Numbered from the stretch's first letter, positions 8,961-19,342 are shown. The stretch is 64,000 nt of DNA from Alkalihalophilus pseudofirmus OF4 (GCF_000005825.2 NC_013792.1:124001-188000), one strand, 5' to 3'. Notes: generated from the sequence alone by a model not told the origin. Numbers and translations are program-made.

Positions 8961-11833
8961 ATGTCGATAGGTAACCCTTTGATGTTATCTCCAGGTTTTC
9001 CCCCGACCCACACCGTGCATGCAAGTTTCCCTGCACACGGCGTTCCATCGTGATTAAGAGAAGGATTTGCCCTCTCGTATACTCAGTTCCCCTCGAAAAA
9101 AAAAAATTACAAGTTTCCCTTGAGCTACCTATTTTTAGTTTTGGTTTTTAATATAGCCTTGCTTTTCAATAAGTAAGTTTCTATACTTTAGAATTTTCTC
9201 AGCATATTTTTGGGTATTGAAAATAAGATGTGGATCTCTTTTAGAATGAATTAACTCGTGACATCTCGTACATACCGACGCTAGATTTTTGACTTTGTTA
9301 ACCTTGTCTAGATCAAGTGTAGGATCAATATGGTGTCTGTGGTAGGCACCAACCAAGAAAATTTCACAGCATTTGCATTTTCCTTTGTCTCTTAGATAAG
9401 CGTATTCTGAGTTCATGATGTACTCAAAATTATATTTATGGTTACCCATTTCCGCTTGCTTCGTTGCATACCAAGTTCTCGATCTTAAGTGTTCTAGATA
9501 CTGTTCAGAAACACCCTGCCTCTTTAGAGGTAGTTTTTTCTGCTTGATTTTCTCGTATCTAGCCCTTCCTTCTTTGGTATAAGGAGTCAAGGAGTCTGCA
9601 GCTCTGATAGCACCATCCTTAGTAGATGTGAAGTAAAATTTGGTAATCCCAACCTTCACATTATCTACCTCAACATAGTAAAGCTGATCTTTTCTTCCTT
9701 TGTGTCTTGCTATCCTATTATTTAAGTCTCCCGCCTTAACTGTGAGGTCTGTCCATCTGCCCTTATTGCCATTTCTTCTTTTGAATGTCCTGTATTGTTG
9801 ATAGGAAATTCGATTGTCCCAAGATTTAAAGAACGTTGATGAATTAGCAATAGAGTAGTAATTGGTTAAACCTACAATTTTGGCATTAATAGTTTCAATA
9901 TGTTCAGCGATGTTTCTTACATTTTTGAGTCTCATCTTATTTATTGCTCTAATTTCCCTATTGATTTCTCTTACCTTTTTGTTAGACTTCTTCCGATCTG
10001 GTATCATCTTGGCAACCATCTTATTACCTTTTCCTTTTTTTCTGGGTTCAACGAAGAATTCGAACCCTAAGAAGCTTGCTTTTTCCTCAACAAGATTAGT
10101 TATCTTTGTTTTCTCTTCAGAGAGTTCAAGAGATAACTGATGTTTGAGGTACTTTCTTATTTTTATAAGTAAAGTATCTGCTTGCTTCTTAGAGCTACAA
10201 AGAACGACCCAATCATCGGCATACCTTATAGAATAGACTGGCTTATGATCTCTTCTAATTGCTCTGAGACCCTTATCCCGTCTTTCATAGTTATTGATAT
10301 AGTGATGTTGATCAAACTCTTCAGCAATCATCCAGTCGAAGAAATTGAGGTATATATTGGCTAAGAGGGGAGAGATAATTCCTCCCTGTGGAGAACCGAG
10401 ATCGGAAGGATAAATCTCTCCATCTTCCTCCACAATGCCTGATTTAAGCATCTTTTTGATGATGGATAAGACTCTTTTATCCTTGATACCTATTTTCCAT
10501 AGCATAGTGATTAATTTGTTGTGATTGATGTTATCAAAGTATCCTTTAATGTCCCCTTCAATTACCCAATATGTTTTACTCTTTCTAGCCTTTTCTAGTA
10601 TTTCTGCCATTGCATGTTCCGCACTTCTCATCGGTCTAAAGCCGTATGAGAATTTATAAAACTTTGCTTCAGCAATAGGCTCAATAACTAGACGAGTAAT
10701 TTCTTGGATAATGCGGTCGATCATAGTAGGGATACCTAATGGTCTTAATTTATCACTATTTTCTTTAGGTATATATTTCCTTCGGACTGGCTCAGGGTTG
10801 TAATCCTCTATGCAAGTCTGAACTTGAGAAACAAGGTCTTCATAAGGTAAGTGAAGATAGTAATCAATAGTTTTGTTGTCAATACCAACAGTTTTGCTAC
10901 CCTTATTTGATTTGATGTTGTGTAAGGCAGTCATAATTGTTTGCTGATTTTTCATCAATTCTATTAAGTTATAGAATGGCTCATTGTTGTTTTTCGCTAG
11001 ATCGTACATTTCATCTAGTGTATTTTGCAAGTCAATTTCGCTTTTGATATTACATGTCTTAACCTTCACTCTATCAGCTCCCTTCTATTAGATGGGTTGA
11101 GTGAATTAACTGTTTTACTCCCACAAAGGTTCGTTTTCACGTAATATACAACCAAAAATAGTTAATCACGACTGGGAGCCTTCGCTACATTGTTTTTTTC
11201 TCTCCTCACCATTTCCACAGCGTTTCATCTGCTTTATAGGTGAATCACTGAGACAATGATTATTGCTACTATGCTCCCGCTGACTTCTTTCACGCTTCTA
11301 TGAACCTAACTTCTCCACGTGAAAGATCTCAAACGTTCCATTTATCCTAGCCCTTCATTTGTATTCCTTAGAAGCCCTCTATACACCGGGAACCTTAATC
11401 CAATGAGAACTGACCTTCAACTATCGGATTGAGTAATATGGGTTAGGCAAAACCATATTACTCAGAAAACGAATTAGGAAATTTCATTTTCTTAGGTACC
11501 GTCTCCCCGCTATGATGGTTTGGGAGGAGATCATGGGTTACGATGCGTACATATCGAGGATTCGTCTTCGCTCTTCATAGAATACTTTTAAGGCCCCCCG
11601 CCTTATTACAGATCAATCCACTATGATCTACATTGTGACGACTTCACCTGGCTCTCATATCCTTCCGACATTAGGGACAGAAGCACACGCAGGAGTATTA
11701 GGGGTAGAATTGATAAGGTCTTTAATTCTACAGTAGGGATTTCATCTACTTAATCAGATAAATAGTTAGGAAAATATAACGCTATTTTCCCCAGCTTTTC
11801 CCGATTAATCGGTTATAGCTGAACGTTTCGCAC
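8961..11833 (-). mobile_element. Group II intron 1, inside the helicase P-loop
   Basis: 2,873-base intron. The 5' end GTGCGAAACG matches GUGYG. Domain V is visible near 9009-9048 (stem around AGGGAAACT with CCGTG/CACGG arms), followed by CGGGGGAAAA and a 3' end CCTATCGACAT. Removing it joins GGC-A to AA-ACT and gives an uninterrupted reading frame with a perfect Walker A motif. The intron encodes its own RT/maturase. The insertion is phase 1, between the Gly and Lys codons of GKT. Confidence 0.85.
9135..11069 (-). CDS. ltrA: Group II intron reverse transcriptase/maturase with HNH domain (intron 1)
   Basis: 644 aa, GTG start at 11069 with GAAGGGAG upstream. Reverse transcriptase domain with RYADDWVVL (catalytic YADD, about residue 285) and GSPQGGIISPLLANIYL; maturase region; and a C-terminal HNH endonuclease with a CKCC Cys pair, HRHH and CTRCH (about 565-610). 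It would assist splicing and retrohoming. All catalytic motifs look intact. About 43% identity by eye to the intron 3 RT in conserved blocks suggests related but not identical introns; that figure is only an impression and should be computed. Confidence 0.92.
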   Translation of the reverse strand: MKVKTCNIKSEIDLQNTLDEMYDLAKNNNEPFYNLIELMKNQQTIMTALHNIKSNKGSKTVGIDNKTIDYYLHLPYEDLVSQVQTCIEDYNPEPVRRKYIPKENSDKLRPLGIPTMIDRIIQEITRLVIEPIAEAKFYKFSYGFRPMRSAEHAMAEILEKARKSKTYWVIEGDIKGYFDNINHNKLITMLWKIGIKDKRVLSIIKKMLKSGIVEEDGEIYPSDLGSPQGGIISPLLANIYLNFFDWMIAEEFDQHHYINNYERRDKGLRAIRRDHKPVYSIRYADDWVVLCSSKKQADTLLIKIRKYLKHQLSLELSEEKTKITNLVEEKASFLGFEFFVEPRKKGKGNKMVAKMIPDRKKSNKKVREINREIRAINKMRLKNVRNIAEHIETINAKIVGLTNYYSIANSSTFFKSWDNRISYQQYRTFKRRNGNKGRWTDLTVKAGDLNNRIARHKGRKDQLYYVEVDNVKVGITKFYFTSTKDGAIRAADSLTPYTKEGRARYEKIKQKKLPLKRQGVSEQYLEHLRSRTWYATKQAEMGNHKYNFEYIMNSEYAYLRDKGKCKCCEIFLVGAYHRHHIDPTLDLDKVNKVKNLASVCTRCHELIHSKRDPHLIFNTQKYAEKILKYRNLLIEKQGYIKNQN

Positions 11834-12338
11834 TGCCCATACCCATGTCATAACCTAACAACAATCGATGATTGGCATACATTAGAGCAGCATCTTCTAG
11901 TTGATAACGAAACATTTCTGTTCCATCAGGCAACTTGCCTGAATACTTGTCTTCTACCTGTTTTAAAGCTTGGAAATATCGATCTGTTTGTCTCACTTCA
12001 TCTATGGTCTGATTATGGTAAAAATACTTTTGTTTCTTTGACTTTAATATTGGAGCAACCCTTTCAGTTGATTCCTGACAGACATCTAGTCCAAATTCAT
12101 GTAATGCATCGTAAGCTTTTAATAATTGAAGAGGCTCGTGATATCGTGTAACTAAATGATGCCAAGAAAGAAGATCTACTTCCCTTTTCTTCTTTTTCAT
12201 TTGACCTCTTTCAGTGACCTCAATTTCAAATGACTCTTTTTTCGAACGTGTATTGGCTAAACATTCGTCTACTTGAAGTGCTTCATCTAACGAATTTGCC
12301 GAAAACAATAATCCTTTAGTATCGTATGTTAAATTCAT
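11834..12338 (-). CDS. SNF2-type helicase, exon 1 (N-terminal part)
   Basis: 168 codons plus one base, ATG at 12338. It encodes a helical N-terminal domain (rich in Lys/Glu, no known fold) and reaches the P-loop: YANHRLLLGYDMGMG, where the intron begins. Reading on into the intron gives only SAKRSAITD and a stop, so an unspliced message makes a 177-aa fragment. A hairpin lies between the GGGAGG Shine-Dalgarno and the ATG, 37 bases apart, so translation may depend on that fold. Directly downstream of dnaN. Confidence 0.85.
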
Positions 12339-12344
12339 TTGAAA

Positions 12345-12377
12345 AGGCCCTACGAATAATACGTAGAGCCTTCACCT
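12345..12377 (-). promoter_or_regulatory. Hairpin between the Shine-Dalgarno and start codon of the helicase
   Basis: Minus strand AGGCTCTACG-TATTATT-CGTAGGGCCTTTT, ending four bases before the ATG. The only good Shine-Dalgarno (GGGAGG) lies upstream of the hairpin. A short T-tract makes it a possible intercistronic terminator as well. Confidence 0.65.
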
Positions 12378-12391
12378 CCCTTATTTAAGTT

Positions 12392-13498
12392 TTACTCTTT
12401 TACAAGACTAATCATCACTTCTAGTGATTCGTCTTCTTCAGATGTAACAGTCATTGGTGCCAAATTAGTACGTTGAGTAAAGATTAGTTCCTCCGAGCGA
12501 TATAAGATTGCTGCTTTTTCAACATTACGGGCATTAATGCAAAAATCATTTACATTATCACCCTCACCAAAAGCACCAATTTGTTGCTTTAAGGAGCCAT
12601 CTACTGTAAGCCCAAAAACTTTCGACCCCTCTTTTTGCAATTTAAGTATAGGTTCTTTACCGTTTAATTTACTTACGCTACGAGCTAATGAAAGCAATTC
12701 TAAACGATCAAAAGTCCATATTGCACCTGCATCTGTCGTTGAAACAAAAGCAGGATCGAGGTTAGGATATTGACCGATAAGTAAGCGAACGACACTCACG
12801 GTATTAGAGCTAGATACTATCAGTAGTGACTTATCTTCATTTAACCCTAACTTCACTATCCCTTTTGAATCTATTACTTCAGTTAAAGCAAGCAAAGCTC
12901 GGATAGGAATAGAAGTAGTAGTTTTTTCAAACCAATCCACATCTTTTGGCATAACCCTAATAGCTGTTTGACCATCCGTCGCTTTAACCATTATCTCTTT
13001 TTTATCTTTAAAGATATTAATACCCATAGTAACTGGTGATTTTTTAGCCGGTGCAGAGCCACTTACCGCACAAAACGGGAACAATGCAGCGATTAAACCC
13101 TGGAAATGACTAGCACCCCATTCAACCCAAGATGTCACTTCCGGCACACTAAATGATGCCTCCGTTTCAGTGATTAGTTGCATTTTCACATGGGAGGAAC
13201 GGCCCCAGCAAAATTGAAGAATTCCTTTATCAGGTATCACTCCTACTGTCTGTTCCTTCGGTAAAATGCTTGCTTTTAGGCTGGCTTCTCGTAATGTAGT
13301 AGAAATTGTTGCCTCCTTAGTTACTTCAGCATGCAACTCTCGTTTTATACAAACTTCCTCACTATTAAAGAACAATGTAACTTTGTTTTCTTTATTAGAT
13401 GTAATAATTAGCTTAGGATCAGATAACCCTAGACGACTAGCCGATGTTTGTAATTCCTTAACTGTTTCTTGTAGTTTTACTCCTTCAATTTTGAACAT
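12392..13498 (-). CDS. dnaN: Plasmid-encoded DNA polymerase III beta sliding clamp
   Basis: 368 aa, ATG at 13498 with AAAGGAGAG upstream; length matches DnaN (about 370-380). Recognisable clamp signatures: ATDGQTAIRV (about residue 180), RLLIGQYPNL (about 247) and a C-terminal MTVTSEE end region. It would encircle DNA and tether polymerase and other QxxLF proteins. It differs strongly from chromosomal Bacillus DnaN, so this is a dedicated plasmid clamp. Neighbours are HolB, DnaX and helicase, a replisome gene block. Controlled by its own promoter inside the end of holB and by tandem attenuator-like terminators. Confidence 0.85.
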   Translation of the reverse strand: MFKIEGVKLQETVKELQTSASRLGLSDPKLIITSNKENKVTLFFNSEEVCIKRELHAEVTKEATISTTLREASLKASILPKEQTVGVIPDKGILQFCWGRSSHVKMQLITETEASFSVPEVTSWVEWGASHFQGLIAALFPFCAVSGSAPAKKSPVTMGINIFKDKKEIMVKATDGQTAIRVMPKDVDWFEKTTTSIPIRALLALTEVIDSKGIVKLGLNEDKSLLIVSSSNTVSVVRLLIGQYPNLDPAFVSTTDAGAIWTFDRLELLSLARSVSKLNGKEPILKLQKEGSKVFGLTVDGSLKQQIGAFGEGDNVNDFCINARNVEKAAILYRSEELIFTQRTNLAPMTVTSEEDESLEVMISLVKE

Positions 13499-13519
13499 GT
13501 AAATCTCTCCTTTAGGTTT

Positions 13520-13737
13520 TTTATATAAAAAACAACAAAGAGCTGGTCTTTGTTGGGGTTACTGACAATTAAGCCAATAAAAAAAGCCCCAGCAGGAGTT
13601 TTGCGCATAGATATGCAGACAAAAATCACCCACTGAGGCGTTTATACTTGTAGTAAAGGTTTAACCGCATGGTCAAACAATAAAATAAATAAATTAGAAT
13701 ATAATTCTATTGTATGGTAACACTAGGCATCTTGCAA
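13520..13737 (-). promoter_or_regulatory. Leader 3: promoter, ATGC hairpin and two tandem terminators before dnaN
   Basis: Minus strand: -35 TTGCAA (13732-13737, inside the holB 3' end), 17-base spacer, -10 TACAAT (13709-13714). Hairpin GTTTGACC-ATGC-GGTTAAAC at 13659-13678. Terminator A 13580-13640 (GCCTCAG with CTGGGGC, long T-tract). Terminator B 13527-13557 (CAACAAAG with CTTTGTTG, six T). Two terminators before a clamp gene suggest tight control. Confidence 0.8.
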
Positions 13738-14676
13738 GCGTAAAACCGCATATTCAAGAGCCATCTGACCAGTGGTATTGGATCTCATCATTCGTTGAGC
13801 CTCCTCTACCCCGATCATTGCTTTCTTTATTACCGGTAGTTCATTTTCTCTTGCTATTGTTTCAATAGAAGGATAATCCTTGTAAAGGCGACAGAGACTT
13901 TGTAAACCTAATACCTGGTACATCACTTCTTGCAAAAGAGCTTGCATTGTGGATAAGGCGGCTATTTGCTCTGATTTAGAGGGCCATAATCCTTGTGCTT
14001 TAGAGACATGAATTAACCCTTCTACCTGCGAAGATAACATCCCCTCAATTAATACGATAAGATGTTGTACAGTATTATGGATATATTCATGTGAAGCTGC
14101 TTCTAGCCCTTTATAATAATGTTCATATAAATAGGCAGTTGCTAAGCTATATTCTCCTTGAGTTAACCTTATGTTCTCTTCTCCCGACCTACCTACAGGT
14201 TTTAAAGTAAGTAGCTGACATCTTGAACGGACAGTAGGAAGCATATTATTAGAAGAAGATGAAAGTAAGAAGAATATAGTTTGTTGTTCTGGTTCTTCAA
14301 TACTCTTCAATAAGGCGTTCTGGGCTTGAATTGTTAACGTGTCCGCTTTTTCAATTACCACCATCTTAAAATCACTTTCTACATTACAGTAAGAGAGTGC
14401 TTTTTGTAATTCGCGTACTTGCTCAATCTTAAGTGTGGCTGCATCTGTTTTTACACAGATAAGATCTGGATGATGCATATTGCTAATTTGTTTACACACT
14501 TTACATCCTTCGCAAGCTTCCTTACCACATAGTAGCTTCTTCAAGAAAAACAACACCACCCTCATTTGTTCTTCTAGATTGGCTCCCTGAAGGAGATAAG
14601 CGTGTGACAAAGTACCTCTCTGTAAACTATTCAACAGTGTTTGAACGGCAACCGGCTGGTTCAATTGTATACTCAT
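13723..14676 (-). CDS. holB: DNA polymerase III delta-prime subunit of the clamp loader
   Basis: 317 aa from ATG at 14676 (GGAGGTCTC upstream; five codons shorter than the longest frame). AAA+ clamp-loader fold: HAYLLQGAN in place of a P-loop, as usual for delta-prime; a four-Cys zinc module CGKEACEGCKVC (about residues 58-69); NALLKSIEEPE; and the SRC arginine-finger motif in TVRSRCQLL. It pairs with the DnaX encoded just upstream to load the plasmid clamp. A short intercistronic hairpin separates it from dnaX. Confidence 0.85.
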   Translation of the reverse strand: MSIQLNQPVAVQTLLNSLQRGTLSHAYLLQGANLEEQMRVVLFFLKKLLCGKEACEGCKVCKQISNMHHPDLICVKTDAATLKIEQVRELQKALSYCNVESDFKMVVIEKADTLTIQAQNALLKSIEEPEQQTIFFLLSSSSNNMLPTVRSRCQLLTLKPVGRSGEENIRLTQGEYSLATAYLYEHYYKGLEAASHEYIHNTVQHLIVLIEGMLSSQVEGLIHVSKAQGLWPSKSEQIAALSTMQALLQEVMYQVLGLQSLCRLYKDYPSIETIARENELPVIKKAMIGVEEAQRMMRSNTTGQMALEYAVLRLQDA

Positions 14677-14683
14677 ATATGAG

Positions 14684-14716
14684 ACCTCCAATAAAAAGAG
14701 GTAGTAAAACTACCTC
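14684..14716 (-). terminator. Intercistronic hairpin between dnaX and holB
   Basis: Minus strand GAGGTAGT-TTT-ACTACCTCTTTTT: a perfect eight-base stem with T-tract, just after the dnaX stop and before the holB Shine-Dalgarno; would reduce holB expression unless read through. Confidence 0.75.
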
Positions 14717-16093
14717 AAGCTGTTTGAGACTTAAACGAAGAAAGGGCAACATTCCACGTTTCTCTATCGATGTTTTTTATATTCATTTCTTTACCTAAGA
14801 TATCCTCAATTGCACCCATAATGAAAGATGAGTTCCCTACCCTATCAGCAACCTTTGCTTTTGATTTAGTAGGATAGATCATTACCACTTCTTCTGCTGT
14901 AACTAACCCTATCTCTGATTCTTTTAAAATGGTATATGCGGTCATCCTAGCCTCTTTCACGGTTTTTTCTAATTGTTCTCTTTGGGCATTTAGGTGCGAA
15001 CGCGCTTCTTTATCCCCTATTTCCATCAGAGATACAATCCATTTAGAATCACTGTTACCTTCATTATTCTTAACTTCTCCTTCCACGGACTCTGCGTCAA
15101 TTACCTCAACATATTCAGGAACAGACGAGTTCGCCAAATCTTCTTTAAGTTGAGTTAAGAAATCAACATTACTTTCCTTTACATCCGGTAGCTGGTGTAT
15201 TTCTGGTTCTATCTCTTCACTTGAATCGTGTTGAGTTCCATTATCGTCTTCAGGTTGGACTTCTATGGTTTCTTCGGGTTCTTTGATTTCTTTAGCTTCT
15301 TGTAAAAGAACCTTATTAGAAGAAAGGTCTTTCTGAACTAAATTGCGCAATTCAGTAATTTCCTTTTTTAACGCTAGAAGTTCTGAGGAATCTAATCCAT
15401 TTGGGTGGTCAGCAGTCATATCTACTAAAGCAATTTCTAAAGAGGCTTTTGGATTAGAAGTCACTTTTAAAACTGCCTTCACTTCATTCCATTGTTTAAT
15501 CAAAGATTGTAAGTGCCCAATTGGTACAGTATCTATAAAAGACTCAATCTTTTCATCAAGTATCACCCGATTTAGTTCTACTTCTTTACCAATCGTCTTT
15601 AACAATAATAGATCACGATAAAACAAGGTTAGATCATCCACAAGAAGCATTGGATCCTTTCCTAAATCTATTAGTGTATTGACCTTCTGAATGAGAAATT
15701 GGATATCTCTGTTGTAGACATTAGTTACTAAGTCAAATAAATGGTTTAACGAGACCCCTCCGGTTACTTCAATAACATGGTCGATATTTACATCCTCTAA
15801 GGCATAGGCTAAAACCTGATCTAAAAGTGAAAGAGCATCTCTCATTCCACCTTGAGCGAGTCGTGCTATCATCTCTAAAGCTTCCCTGTTTACAGATGCC
15901 TTTTCTTCCCGTACGACATGCTCCATTCGACTAATTAACGTCGGTGTAGCAATTCTACGGAAGTCGTATCTTTGACAACGTGATTTAACGGTCGGAAGGA
16001 CCTTGTGTGCATCTGTTGTCGCAAGGATGAAGATAGCATGTTCAGGTGGCTCCTCTAACGTTTTTAAAAAAGCGTTATTAGCGGCCTCGGTGA
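14715..16093 (-). CDS. dnaX: DnaX clamp-loader ATPase, exon 2
   Basis: Second exon of a 587-aa DnaX. Joined to 18819-19203 it restores DEVHM-LTEAANNAFLKTLEEPPEH. Contains sensor I ILATTDAHKV, the SRC motif VKSRCQRYDF, sensor II GGMRDALSLLDQ, and domain III. A long acidic linker (about residues 335-430 of the spliced protein) and a C-terminal domain follow, so the product resembles a tau-like form. It is the ATPase of the plasmid clamp loader. The frame continues upstream of the internal Met at 15926 to the intron junction, proving that the first 56 codons of exon 2 are coding. Confidence 0.88.
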
Positions 16094-18818
16094 ATAGCGA
16101 TAGGTAAGTCTTTGGATTTTGTATCCTCCGTTAATAACTTTTCGATAATACTATCTTTTAGTGTGTATTATCTTACTAAGTTAACCTTTTCCCCCGCTCC
16201 GCACCGTACGTGCGAGTTTCCCCGCATACGGCGCTCCATCTAACTTTTAAATAGCTATACTTTCAAGTTTACATAAGGCTCTTAATTGATTTAATTTACG
16301 AAGCTGCGCTGTGTTTAGATTAAGAATCTTCCTGTAATTTTGTATGGTATTGTTGTCTGTCGCATGAATTAGGCGATGGACAAATACGTGAACTATGACA
16401 AGGTTATCAAATGCGTCGGAACCACCTAAGCTCTTAGGAACTTTGTGATGACAATGTGTAACATCAGCGGTTAGTAACATTTTACTGATTACACATTTTC
16501 CTTGTTGCATTGAATATCTTGAGAGACGATTATCCAAATACTCTATAGTGGCATTGGGAATATTTGCTCTCATTAACTTGACTAATTCTTTATCCCACAC
16601 AAAATTTTTGGGAGTGTCATATGGATTTAGACTTTGTGAGAAATTTAGATTTGATTGCGTTTTGACTGCTGCAATTGGGAAAAGATATCCTGCCTTTTTA
16701 ATGCTGAATGTCTTTTTCCTTCTATTTCCATAAATTCTGTAGTAGGTGCACTGTTTGTCGACTTTTATATATCCATATTTAGCTACATCTTTTAATCTAG
16801 TTTTCAGTGTTTTAAGTAAATTAAATTCAATTCTCTCGAAGTCTTTTACAACGTGAGTTGCATATTTGAAATACTGTTGCGTTCCAAGTACAACCGAGTT
16901 GTAGTAGACTACGTTTTCGGGAGTTGGGTGTTTTTTAAGTTCCCTTACACTTTGGCGTAGTTTAGATTGAATTTGTTCGATTCTCTTATCTGTTACATTA
17001 GTTTTTGCGACCCATTTCTTTCTCTTAGGAACAGCTTTAATCTTATAGCTAAGGAAGTCTGAACTCTTCTTGCGGAGGTTGATGACTCGTGACTTTTCAT
17101 TAGAAATTTCTAATTTGAGTCTATCCTTGAGGTATCCTTTGACAGCATGAAACCATTTCCATGCCGTATTGTGGTCCCTTGCAAGAATACGAAAGTCATC
17201 AGCATATCTCACAATATATCCTTCCTTGAGATTAGAAGCTCTTTTGAGATTAGCGATTTTAACATCGTTTCCAGAGTATTGATGTTTGGTATTAAAACAT
17301 TCCCATTGACCTGCTACCCATTGGTCTAAGTCATTTAGAACTACATTTGAAAGGAGTGGAGAAAGAATCCCACCTTGTGGAACACCTTTCTTCGGAATCC
17401 CCTCTTTTTGGATAGGTGCCTTTAACATCTTGGATATTATCGCTAATACCCTTTTATCTTTAACACCGATATTCCATAGTTGTTTGATGAGTAGGTTATG
17501 GTTCACATTATCAAAGAAACCTTTTATATCAATATCAACCGTGTAATGCAACTTGTTAATGTTGATTAGGGTTTGAACTCTGGCTATTGCGTGCCTAGTT
17601 GATCGTAAAGGTCGGAAACCATATGAATGGTTGTAAAACTTTGCTTCGCATATAGGTTCTAAGACTTGTAAGAACATTTGTTGAATGATTCTATCGGCTA
17701 TGGTCGGTATGCCCAAAGGGCGTTTATCGGTTCCATAATTTTTATCGATTAGAACTCTTCGTACTCTTTGCGGTTTATAGTTCTCTAAACGCAGTCTCAT
17801 TTCTTCAATGAATGATTCTTTGTTTTTCTCCGCTAGGTGTATGATGGTGTACCCATCTGTTCCTTTGGTTTTAGATCCTGTATTTTTCTTTATGTTTCTA
17901 TATGCAAGCATGATGTTTTCTTCAGATAAGATGATTTCTAGTAAATTCTTGAAACTTTCGCCAGTTTTGCTTTTAGTGTATAAATCTTTTTGAATTTCAC
18001 CAAACTCATAATATTGTTTGTATCTGATACCTTGTGCGCTCATAGGTGTATCACATCCTTCGTGATATACTCACCTTCCTACCCGAAATATGAGCTTCAA
18101 CTTGTTTTGTCGTATTTACTATCCAAAGTCAGACTTGGGGCTATCCCTCCACTATGTTTCCATAGTTTCAATGGTACTGTGCCCCTACTCTCACAAAGAT
18201 AAATGCATTTCGTTCATCGTGTTTTATTGATGAACTTATAGCAACCTCCCGTTTGTAGACGTTTTATGGAGTCCTTTGCTTTCCACGTTCCGATAAATGT
18301 AGCTGTACATATACTTTTAGGTGCTTGCTTTGAGCCTGTGAATTTATAATCTCATAGCTGATTATCCCGAGTTTCATAACATGCAATTTTACTCCTCGGT
18401 AATTCACCCTACACTAGTAGTACCTAGCTTTCGCTTAGGTTAGTTCTCTAGACCCTTTCATTCGCAAGTTCGTCAGTTCCGTTTGGAACATTCTCACCAT
18501 GAGTATTTTATAGCGCTCCGGCCTATCCTTAACCATATTATATTTTCATATTACTTAGATTAAGTTCAGCCGACTTTACCTGGCTTCATACCAATCAAAT
18601 CTACAAATTTGAGAGGCATGCAGGAGTATCAAGCTGTTAGTTTCAGTCAGCATGATGACTTCATTCCTAACATCCATTTATCAGTTGTCATTTAGTTTGA
18701 CTGATATTTCGTTTTAGCATTAAGAAATGTCACATCTACTTTGACAGGAGGTTTCTCCGTCGTCTAAATGAACTCTTTTCCTAGTGTTAAACACTAGTTA
18801 TAGAGTAACGTGTCGCAC
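16094..18818 (-). mobile_element. Group II intron 2, inside the dnaX Walker B region
   Basis: 2,725 bases. 5' end GTGCGACACG; domain V near 16199-16238 (CCGTATGCGGGGAAACTCG with CGTACGG), then GCGGGGGAAAA and 3' end CCTATCGCTAT. Splicing joins ATG-C to TC-ACC and gives the standard DnaX sequence. The insertion is phase 1, right after DEVHM. Unrelated flanks to intron 1 apart from intron-internal motifs. Confidence 0.85.
16247..18043 (-). CDS. ltrA: Group II intron reverse transcriptase/maturase (intron 2), HNH partly degenerate
   Basis: 598 aa, ATG at 18043 with GAAGGATG upstream. RT motifs KGVPQGGILSPLLSNVVL and RYADDFRIL (YADD near residue 283) are intact, followed by a maturase domain. 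The C-terminal HNH keeps CHHKVPKSLGGSDAFDNLV, but the zinc-binding Cys pairs seen in the intron 1 and 3 proteins are replaced (CVIS, VHVFVH). Splicing help is likely intact; DNA cleavage for homing may rely on a zinc-free HNH or be impaired. Confidence 0.9.
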   Translation of the reverse strand: MSAQGIRYKQYYEFGEIQKDLYTKSKTGESFKNLLEIILSEENIMLAYRNIKKNTGSKTKGTDGYTIIHLAEKNKESFIEEMRLRLENYKPQRVRRVLIDKNYGTDKRPLGIPTIADRIIQQMFLQVLEPICEAKFYNHSYGFRPLRSTRHAIARVQTLININKLHYTVDIDIKGFFDNVNHNLLIKQLWNIGVKDKRVLAIISKMLKAPIQKEGIPKKGVPQGGILSPLLSNVVLNDLDQWVAGQWECFNTKHQYSGNDVKIANLKRASNLKEGYIVRYADDFRILARDHNTAWKWFHAVKGYLKDRLKLEISNEKSRVINLRKKSSDFLSYKIKAVPKRKKWVAKTNVTDKRIEQIQSKLRQSVRELKKHPTPENVVYYNSVVLGTQQYFKYATHVVKDFERIEFNLLKTLKTRLKDVAKYGYIKVDKQCTYYRIYGNRRKKTFSIKKAGYLFPIAAVKTQSNLNFSQSLNPYDTPKNFVWDKELVKLMRANIPNATIEYLDNRLSRYSMQQGKCVISKMLLTADVTHCHHKVPKSLGGSDAFDNLVIVHVFVHRLIHATDNNTIQNYRKILNLNTAQLRKLNQLRALCKLESIAI

Positions 18819-19203
18819 GCATATGAACCTCATCAATGATGTATATCTTATATTTACCAACTGATGGAGTATATCTAACTTTATCTCTTATATCTCGAAT
18901 TTCATCTACGCCATTATTACTAGCAGCATCGATTTCAATAATATCGGGATGTTTGTCACCTAACTTGCAACTTTCACAATCACCACATGGGTTTCCTTTT
19001 ACGGGTGATGTGCAATTTAGAGCTCTAGCAATAATTTTTGCTGAACTTGTTTTTCCCGTCCCTCTTGGTCCCGTAAACAGGTATCCGTGGCTAATTTTAT
19101 TCTTCATAATGGCGTTTTTAAGTGTCGTAGTGATGTGTTCCTGACCTACTAGTGAATCTAAATCAACCGGTCTATATTTACGGTATAATGCTTGATAACT
19201 CAT
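18819..19203 (-). CDS. dnaX: DnaX clamp-loader ATPase, exon 1
   Basis: 128 codons plus one base, ATG at 19203 behind AAGGAGAG. Encodes the N-terminal AAA+ part: MSYQALYRKYRPVDLDSLVGQ, Walker A GPRGTGKTS (about 45-53), four-Cys zinc module (C-x8-C-x2-C-x2-C, residues 64-79) and Walker B IIDEVHM, where the intron starts. Unspliced translation adds RATRYSITSV and stops (138 aa). Controlled by leader 4. Confidence 0.88.
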
Positions 19204-19219
19204 TTTTCATCTCTCCTTA

Positions 19220-19342
19220 GGGTCTTTTATAGTAAAAAAACACATTTCTAAAGGGATCAAGTGATCACTAAAGAAACGTGTTTCTGTCCTTTCTCGCTTG
19301 AGGAAGGAAGGCGTTTTAAATAAATAGAATACTTCGATTATA
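19220..19342 (-). promoter_or_regulatory. Leader 4: promoter, AAGC hairpin, terminator before dnaX
   Basis: Minus strand: -10 TATAAT (19337-19342); hairpin CCTTCCTC-AAGC-GAGAAAGG (19288-19307) with one internal C/A mismatch; terminator 19224-19278 (AACACGTTTCT paired with AGAAATGTGTT, seven T) before the dnaX Shine-Dalgarno. Confidence 0.78.

Noticed and set aside
12392-16093. dnaN, dnaX and holB as chromosomal DNA
   Set aside because: They lie among conjugation genes, PRTRC-like genes, RepA and iterons, with the same leader type as plasmid genes.
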